Below are positions 15,511 to 24,500 of a stretch of 39,402 bases of DNA, in pieces. Origin of the DNA: Candidatus Poribacteria bacterium (lineage in GTDB: Bacteria; Poribacteria; WGA-4E; GCA-2687025); assembly GCA_018644665.1 (NCBI GenBank), contig JABGQA010000068.1, positions 1-39,402 on the forward strand, written 5' to 3'. Within the stretch, counting starts at the first letter, position 1. Every line of letters begins with the position of its first letter. Below the pieces are notes generated by a model, which made no database searches, was not told where the DNA came from, and saw only the letters and a list, made by a program, of their open reading frames with translations. A program made the translations under genes and the position numbers.

Positions 15511-18500
15511 ATGCGCGGTGTAGGCCTACTGGCTCTGTGCCTCACGTTGGCAGGCGGCACTGCGGCCCACGCCGCGGAGACGCTGATCGCCAAGCTCGCG
15601 TTCGAGGGCACGGTCATTTCCGATGTGAACCGGGCGACGGTCGGTCAGCTCATCACCGTTGAGAGCGACGACTCGTTCGGCGATGGGGCCACCGAGGTCA
15701 AGGTCGGCGTGCTGACCTACGATGGCATCATCATCACCTCCTCGAACGACTTCACGGTCTCGGCGGGGAAGATCGAAGGTAACAACATCACGACGAACGC
15801 TGTTGGCCAGTTCAAGGTCAGCTTTCGTGTGCCCGCCGTGGCATACGGCGAGCGAAGCGTCGTGGTCCGCGAACGCTCGACCCCTACGTGGGTGGCTCCG
15901 CGCATCATCTCGGTCTCCCCGATCCAGGTGATCAAGGGCGATACGCTCTCCGTTGTAGGCGACGGCTTCCGCGGCGGCCAGAACGTCCGCGTGGAACTCG
16001 TTCAGGTCCAGGCAGGTGGCGCCGAGGTCGGCCCGCATCCCACGGATGCCAAGGGCTACGGCGAACTCACCGCCGACTCCACGGGACGTGTCGCGGGTAG
16101 CATCACCGTCGGCGAGGCCCCGTACGCTGACGGGTCCGCCAACTTCCCGTTGCACACCGTCCGTATCAAGGACTCGCACGACGACCACCAGGCGACCGTT
16201 CGCGCGTCCTCGGCGAGCGTTGTTGCAGTTTCGCCGATCCTCGACAGCTCCGGATTCGGCAACAAGACCGTTGGTAGCGAGATCACCCTTAAGGGCCACG
16301 GCTTCCCCGCGCAGTTCGGCGTCGGAAACTCTCTGTCCATCAAGATCGGTGGCAGCCTCGCCGTACTCGGCACGGCCAACGCCGATGGTTCCATCAATGG
16401 CGGCGACGGGATCAAGTACACGATCCCGGCGATGAGCTACGGCACACGTGACGTCAAGGTCTCGGATACCACGACCGGGACGGCATCTCACACCGCGTCC
16501 AACTCCGTCAGCATCATCCCGAAGCTGAGCCTGACCGGCGCCCTGCAGGGCACCAACGGGTCGACCCTCACCTTCTCCGGCACAGGGTTCGCCGTACACG
16601 ACGGCTCCGACGACAAGGTGATCAGGACCGGCGGCGCCGTTGGCGTCGGCGAGGATGTCACAGTAACGCTGGTCAAGGGCGGGATCGTCTTCCCGGTCAC
16701 GACTGCCCCAGGCACGATCACGGCGGACTCCACTACCGGCGCGATCACTGGCTCCTTCACGGTGCCGCTGACGCTCGCGTCCCCCGGAACTGTTACCGTC
16801 CAGGCGCAGGGCTCCATCAGTGGCGCGGCCGGGACGACGTCCTTCTTCTTCTCGCGACCCAGCGCCGAGCCTGAACTCCGCGCTGTCAAGGTCTCCAATT
16901 CCGGCGGCGCGGTCCACGTCGTGTCTGTCACGTCGCTTACCGACGTGAATCCAGGCGACCTCATCGGCGTGCGCGGCCTCAACTTCGACAGCTCTGCGTC
17001 CATCGGGACGCTGCGGCTGGTGAAGGGCTTCACGGCCCTCAGCGTTGCCGCGGGGGATCTGACCGACGCGAGCGGGCCCGACGGAATCGCCGTCGGAACG
17101 GCTGACGACGTTACGGGCGCGATCACCACGGACATCGGTGGCGCCTTCGCGGTCACGCTGCAGTTGCCTGCCGACATCGATGGCGGCACGTGGTCCGTCG
17201 AGGCCACGGGCGCGCAGGCGGTCAAGGCGGTTGTCGATATCTCCCCGGGCGGCTTCCAGCTGATCGACCCGGATAGCGGGCTCGTCGTTTCCTCTATCGA
17301 CCGGCTCATCGGCGAGAGCATCCGCGTTCGGGCGACCGGCTTCCTCCCCGGCGAGACGGTGACGGTCCAGGTTGGCGCGGCATCGGTCGCGATCACGGAC
17401 GATGGAGATGATGACGCTGACGGCGCTGACGGCGTGATTCAGGCGGATGTCGTAGTCACGCAGCAGCCTTTCGGCAAGCCGAAGGTGGCAATCGCGCACG
17501 CGCGCGGCACCCTGTCGACCGACGGCGAAGTCGTCGTCCTCAACAGCGTCGTCAAGATCGACGGCAGCGAGACCAAAGTCGGCTCGATCCAGGACAAGCA
17601 ACTCGGCGACACGATCACGGTCGGCGGCACCGGGTTCTCGGCGGGCGGGACGATCCAGATCTGGCTCGACAAGGACAACGACCTTGCGTTTAACGCCGAC
17701 AACGACACGAAGCTGCTGGAGACCACGGCCGGCGCGGTAGGCAGCTTCCTCGTCGCAGTGCCGGTAAGCAACGCTGGCGTCGTCGATGTTCTGAGCCTCT
17801 CGACGGCCTTCCAACTCTTCGTCCGCGACGAAGGGGCCACGGACCACGAGACGCTGCCAAGCGGCACGCGCGCCACGGCTTCGATTCGGTTCCTCACTAC
17901 CGACGACGACCCCATCGCGGTCCACACAAACTCGGCGAGCGTGGGCGACACGTTCACGTTGCGCGGCACGGTCACGGGCTTCCTGAACGTCGGCGTCCTG
18001 ACGCTCGACGGCACGGCCTGGGACTTCGACGCCGACGACACGAACGGTGACAGCGGCGACGAGATCGTCGACAACGGCGCATGGGACCTCGACGGCACCG
18101 TGGGCGCGATCCGCGTCGACTTCACCCTCCCGGCCCTGACCCGCGGCATCCACACCGTGGCGCTGAAGAACCAGAGCGCTACCTTCACGATCAACCCGAA
18201 GGCGGTTGTGGCAGACGGCGGTGGGGACACCGAGATCGGTGGCAAGATCAAGATCGACGCCACCGGCTACGGCGGGTCCGAGATCGTCCAGCTGAAGCTC
18301 GGCGACACCGTTATCGGCTCCAAGGCCGTGTCGTCCTCCGGTAGCGCGGACGATGTCGAGGGCGTGATTCCCTCGGGTCGCACAGCCGGCAGCTACAACA
18401 TCAACGTCGTCGGGGCCAGCAGTGGCGCCGACGTCAAGCTCGAAAATGTCGTTACGGTGGTGCCGTCTATCGTAAGCCTCACCCCGACACAGGGCACGAC

Positions 18501-21500
18501 GCTGACCAGTCTCACGGTCAACGGCGAAGGCTTCACCGCGGCGGAGCCCGTCACGATCACGTTCGACGGTTCCTCGGTCGGTGATCCGGTCAACACCAAC
18601 AGCCTCGGGCAGTTGGAAACGACGTTCACCGTGCCTTCCAAGCCGTTCAACCGTGACGGACACGAAATCGTCCTCATCGGTAGCCAGACGTCGACGAACC
18701 CAGGTGGCGAGTTCTTCCTGCTCGAAGCCGCGTTGTTCGTCGCGCCGGATCAGGCAGCGTCCTTCAGCGTCGGCGACGAGGTGCTCGTGCGCGGGTCGGG
18801 CTTCGGTAACGGCACGGGCGGTGAAGAGACCGTCTCGTTCTCCGTGGCTGGCTCCACGCCGACGAGCGTCTCGCGAGACGGCTGGATCGCGACCGTCGAC
18901 GGTTCTCTACCGGGGTCCACCAGCAACGGTGGTTTCGGCAAGGACGTCGACGCCGCTGACGTAGGCGTCACGATACCCAGCGTGCCGGGTGGCATTCAGA
19001 CACTCGCCGCCGCTGGGGGCACCTCGGGCCAGACGAAGAACGTCACCCTGAACATCGTCCCGTCGGCGGTCGTAGTCTCCGGCAGTTCCGCTGCCGTTGG
19101 CTCGTCGGTGGTCGTGGATGTGTTCGGCTTCGCCAAGGAAACTGCACTGCAGTTCCGCGTGGGTTCGACGTTGCTCGCCTTCGGCGAGGACGCCGCGACC
19201 GAAACCGCTGCCGATGGCTCGCAGCGCACGACCGTCATCGTGGCGGACGCGGGCACGGGCAACCAGACCATTACGGTCGAGCAACCCGGCACCACTGATC
19301 CAGTAACCGGTGGCATCCTGTCGGCGACCGTCAAGGACGCCTTCTCCGTGGGCGGCACTGTGACGCTCGTGGGCGGCAAGGAAAGCGCGGACTGGCCAGT
19401 CGGCGCGGCGGTCGGCTCTGCGGTCACGCTGGTCGGCACGGGCTTCACGCCTGGCAAGGTTGTTGACGTGTTCCTCGTCAGCGCCGACGGCCCCAAGGCC
19501 GCCGTGACCGGCAACGTCGTTCAGGCGAACGGCACGTTGTCGCTGTCGTTGGTGGTCCCGCAGCGTAAGGCCAGCGCACTCGGACTCGACATCGTCATCG
19601 ACGGTGATCCGGGCTCCGACGACGACGCCCTCGTCGTTGCGACTGGCGCACTGCAAGTTACCGCGAGCCTCACGGTCAGCCCGGTCTCCGGCACGCCCGG
19701 ACAGACCCTGCTGACTCTCAACGGCTCCGGTTTCCCCCTCGGTAATGTCACGCTGACCATCCGCGCCGACAGCGCGGCGGCCGGCTCCGGCCTGCTGATC
19801 GGTGGTAACGGGACTGCGAACGCGACGGTCGACGGTGTCCTGTCGCCGGCGTTCCAGGCGATCCTCAACCCCGGCGTCAGCAGCGGTCCCAAGAAGATCG
19901 ACGCCCTTGACGGCGCCCTGAACGTCCTCGCGAGCGTGGACTTCGTGGTGTCGGCGGCTGGCGGAAGCGCGAGCCTGACCATCGCAGACGACGACGGCTC
20001 CGCCACGAGCGGGCCGGTCGGGTCCAAGGTGACGGTCACAGGTAGCGGATTCCCCGGCGGCAGCTCGCTCCCCGTGCAGTTCGACGGCCTCTCCGTGCCG
20101 TTGACCGCGCGTGGCGTTGGCTCCGTGAGCGGCGCGAGCGTCATCACCGACGCCACGGGCGCGTTCAAGGTCGAGCTTACGGTCCCGGCGCGCGAAGGCG
20201 GCGACCGCAAGATCTCCGTCGCGGGCGAGGAAGCCACATACACCGTTGATTCGGCAATCGCGCTCTCGTCCGACGAGAACGTAGGCGCCGACGACGTCAT
20301 CACGATCACTGGGTCGGGCTTCGCCTCCACTAAGGACCTCATGGTCCAGTGGGAGCGCATCGACCTCGGCGGCGCGACTGAGTTGGTCTTCCTGACCCAG
20401 GACGCCGCGGCGTTCTTCAACACTGGCGTGCGCACCGACGCCAAGAACAACGACACCGAAGAGCTGTTCAAGGATGCGCGTGTGACCTTGGTCGACGCGA
20501 TCCAGGGCGGCCTCGTGTGGGCCTCCGCCGCGACGTCCGGGCGCACGTTCCGCGCCAAGACGGATGGTTCCTTCGTCGTTTCGTTCAAGGTCAGCGAAGT
20601 CCCGTTCCTGTCGGGCGGGCGTAACCTGTCCATCGTCGAGACGACGACGACGACCAGCAACGCCGATAGCCCGGGCGGCTCCCTGATCGCCCAAGATAGC
20701 ATCGAGACGATCGCCAGCGGACTGGAACTCAGCAAGAGCACCATCCGCAACGCGTCGGAGAACGCTCCGTCCGGTGGATTGTGGTTCGCCGCTGATGGCC
20801 TCGGCCTCAGCGACGGCGTCATTGAGGTGTCCGCCAAGGGCTTCGCCGGCAACGCGGCGGTGTCCGTGAAGATCGGGGATTCCCTGGTGCAGACGCTGCT
20901 CGCCGACGCCAAGGGCGCGGTAAGCGGCTCGATCACGGTCACCGGCCTGAGCAACGGCGAGAAGACCCTCGAACTTACCAACGCCGCGGGCGACGCCGAC
21001 AAGGAGAAGCTCAGCGCGAAGTTCACGGTCCTCCCCGAGTTGGTGGTTTACGGTGTTGCCGGAGTCAAGCCGGGTGGGCAGAGCCTTGGACAGGCGACCC
21101 TCGGGACATCGGTCAGCGTCTTCGGTATCGGCTTCAAGGACGACGGGGACAAGGAAGTCTCCCTCGTCATGGGCGCCCACACCGAGGACGACATCGACGT
21201 CGCCAGCGACGGCACGTTCAGTCACACGTTCACGCTTCCCACCGGCGACGACGCGATCGCCGGCGGCCCGGTGCTGATGCAGGCAACCGGCAAGGGTGGC
21301 GAGAGCGACACTGAGACGTTCACGGTTCTGCCGCGCGTGAGTGTCGTCAACGACGACCTCGACATCGGCAGCGCCGTCCAGGCGGCGGTGGTCACAAACG
21401 ACAAGGTGAAGGTCAGCGGAGACGGCTTCACGGCGAACACCGTCGTGCAGCTGCGCGTGACTGAAGCGGGCTCCGCGGGTAACGCGGTTCTCGCGACCGG

Positions 21501-24500
21501 TAACGTGACGGACGGACGCGGTCGCTTGGTGGACGCTCGCTTCACAGCTACGGAGCTGAAGCGGCCAGAAGCCGGTCGCAACGTCCGGGCGATCACGCCC
21601 GCGGCGACGATCGACTCCACCAACACGTTCCGTCGCTCACCGTCGGTCATATCGGTGTCACCCGCGTCCGGGACCACGGGGACGTCCATCACCATCCGGG
21701 GCGAGGGCTTCCCGTCCAACATCACCACGTTCCAGGTGCGTGTCGGCCCGAGTGTCACCGTCACGAGCGTGACGGCGACCGAGGGAACGGTCACAGGTGG
21801 GCTAATCACCCCGACCGAGACCGGCCGTATCACCGCAACCTTCGCCGCTCCGACCATCGGGTCCACCGGCGCGATCTCCATCAACCTGTTGAGCGGCGCC
21901 GAGTCGGCAAAGGAGAGCTTCGTCTACTCCGACCCGGGCTCGACGGCGACGATGACCGTGACCAGCGACGTCACGGACCTCAAGCCGGGCGACACCGTCA
22001 AGGTGCGCGGTTACAACTACAACGGCGGGTCGATCGTCGGCGAGCTGTTGTTCGATGCAGACGTGGCTCTCACGTCGCCGCAGCGTCCTGCGCTGACCCG
22101 TATCGGCACCGGGAACTGGGGCGTCAGCCTCGGTAAGGTCCGGTCGGATGAGAACGGGGTGTTCGAGGTGAGCTTCGCAGCTCCCATCAACTCCCCGGAC
22201 TCCCTCGCTGGCGCCAAGTACATTGGTACTGGGGCGGTTGGTGAGATCGTGGTCCCTGTCGTCATCCAGAACGCGATGGTCCGTAACGTCGACAGCGCCA
22301 CGCCGGGCAGTGTGGTGACCGTCAACGGCTCGGGCTTCCTCCCTGAGGTCGTCCTTGGGAAGATCGCTTTAGACGGCGTCGAGCTTGACGGCTCCGGCAC
22401 CGTCGATGACAGCCAGGTGAAGACCACGACGGTTGGCACGTTCGCGGTCTCGGTCACCATACCGGCCGCAGGCGAGTCGGGAATATCCGCCGGGAACCAC
22501 GCGTTGACCCTGAACGGTGTCAACACGGACCTCGACGGTGGCGACGACGCCCTCAAGCTCGTCGGCACGGTAAGCGCCAGCGCGACGCCGGCCGCCGCCG
22601 CGATCGGCGATCTCATCACCGTGAAGGCCGACGGCCTCGCGGCGACGCCGGGCGTGGATAGCGTGACGGTGCTGTTCGACTCCACCGAGATCGAGACGCT
22701 TGTCGACCGCAAGGCGGGCAACGCGATCAAGTCCGAGGACGTCTCCACCGACAGCGACGGCGATGTTGAATTCACGTTCAACGTTCCCAGCGCTGGCGCG
22801 GGCGTTCACCAGATCCGCCTGACGCAGGACAAGGACGCCGGCGGCAACGGTAACGACGCCGTTGACTTCGGCATCTCCTTCACGGTCTCTGGCAGTGTCG
22901 TGGTACTCCCGTCCAGTGGCGTCATCGGCGACACGGTCACCGTCACCGGCAACGGCTTCGGCGCCAACTCCACGGTGTTCGTGGACTTCGGTTCCGCGTC
23001 CAACGCTACGACGGTCGCCGCGAACTCGGCGGGCAGCTTCACCGCGAAGCTCGCCGCGCCGCCGCAGCCCAAGGGTGTCGTCCTCGTGACCGCGCGTAGC
23101 TCCAGCGCTACCGCAGCCGGCACGTTCACCGTTAGCGAGGACGTCTCGTTCGCCGTCAACGGCGAGGCAGCGGAGTTCACCGCAGCCGTGTTCACCGCCA
23201 AGGTCGGCGACAACGTCACCGTGCAGGGCGACGGCTTCGCGGCCAGCACCGCCGTGGATGTGACGTTGGGCAACGGCCAGACGGTCTCCACCGCCACGAA
23301 CTCGGTCGGCTCGGTCGGGCAGACGTTCACCGTGCAGGGGACGTCCTCGCACACGACGTACCAGCCCAAGGTCGGCGACTTCGGCGCGGAAGCCGAGGAC
23401 GGCGTCGAGAAGCTGGGTATCGCCCCGTCGATCGCCGCCAGCCCGTCGGCTGCGCGCGCGGGTGACGAGGTCATCGTGACAGGTCGCGGGTTCGTCAAGG
23501 ACTCCAAGGTCGATGTCTACATCGGCAAGGATTCCGGCGGAAACGACGAGCTGGCCGCGGACGGCAGTGGCATCCGCGCCGATGGCGTTGGCAGCTTCAC
23601 GGCGACGGTCAAGGTCGGCAGCGCTGTCGTGCCGAATGCCGAGACCAAGGTCAAGGCCGGAGCGGCGGAAGCCGACTTCGTGATCCTCGTCAGTGAAGCG
23701 AAGCTCACCGTGAAGAAGGGCGCGGACGAGGTCAGCAAGGGCACCGTCGGCACGCTCCTCATGGTGACGCCATCGCAGGCGACCTTCGGAGCCAGCGAGA
23801 ACGTCGAGGTGTTCTTCGCCAACCAGTCCATCATCCTGCAGCAGGCCATCAACGGCACGTTCATCACGAACTTCGCCGTGCCGGTCACGCCGGGTGGAAC
23901 CAAGCAGATCCGCGCGGTGGGTAAGGACACCGGCGAGACGCGCACGGCGCTCTTCGACGTCATCCCGAACATCACCAGCATCTCCGAGTCGCTCTTCGAC
24001 CTCGGCGAGACGGTGACGATCACGGGTAATGGCGCGGGCGCCGGAGACAGCCTCCAGGTGATGCTCGCAACCGCCAAGGATGACAGCGCCCTCGAGGACG
24101 CTGTTGCCGATACCTCCGCCCCCGTGACCATCACGGCCGGTGGGGCAGCGGACGCCTCCGGGATCTTCCAGCTCACCTTCCGCGTCGATAACCGGATCTT
24201 CGACAAGGACCGCACGCAGGTCCGCTTGAAGGTCGTGAGTGTCAGCGCGGGCGTTGAGTCGGACTGGTTCGGGAAGGACTCCGAGATTCCAGGCGGTCTC
24301 GAGATCATCACTAAGGGCGTGCGTCTGACGCTCAACCAGACCTCCGGCGCGGGCGATGCAACCCTCACCGTCACCGGCTTCGCAGCCGATGACGCCGGGA
24401 ACGCGCGTCTCAGCGCGAACATCGGCTCGGTCACCGTCCAGCACCAGTTCGTATCCAGCGGCCAGCGCGTGGTCGTGCCGTCCTCGGACCTGACGGTCAA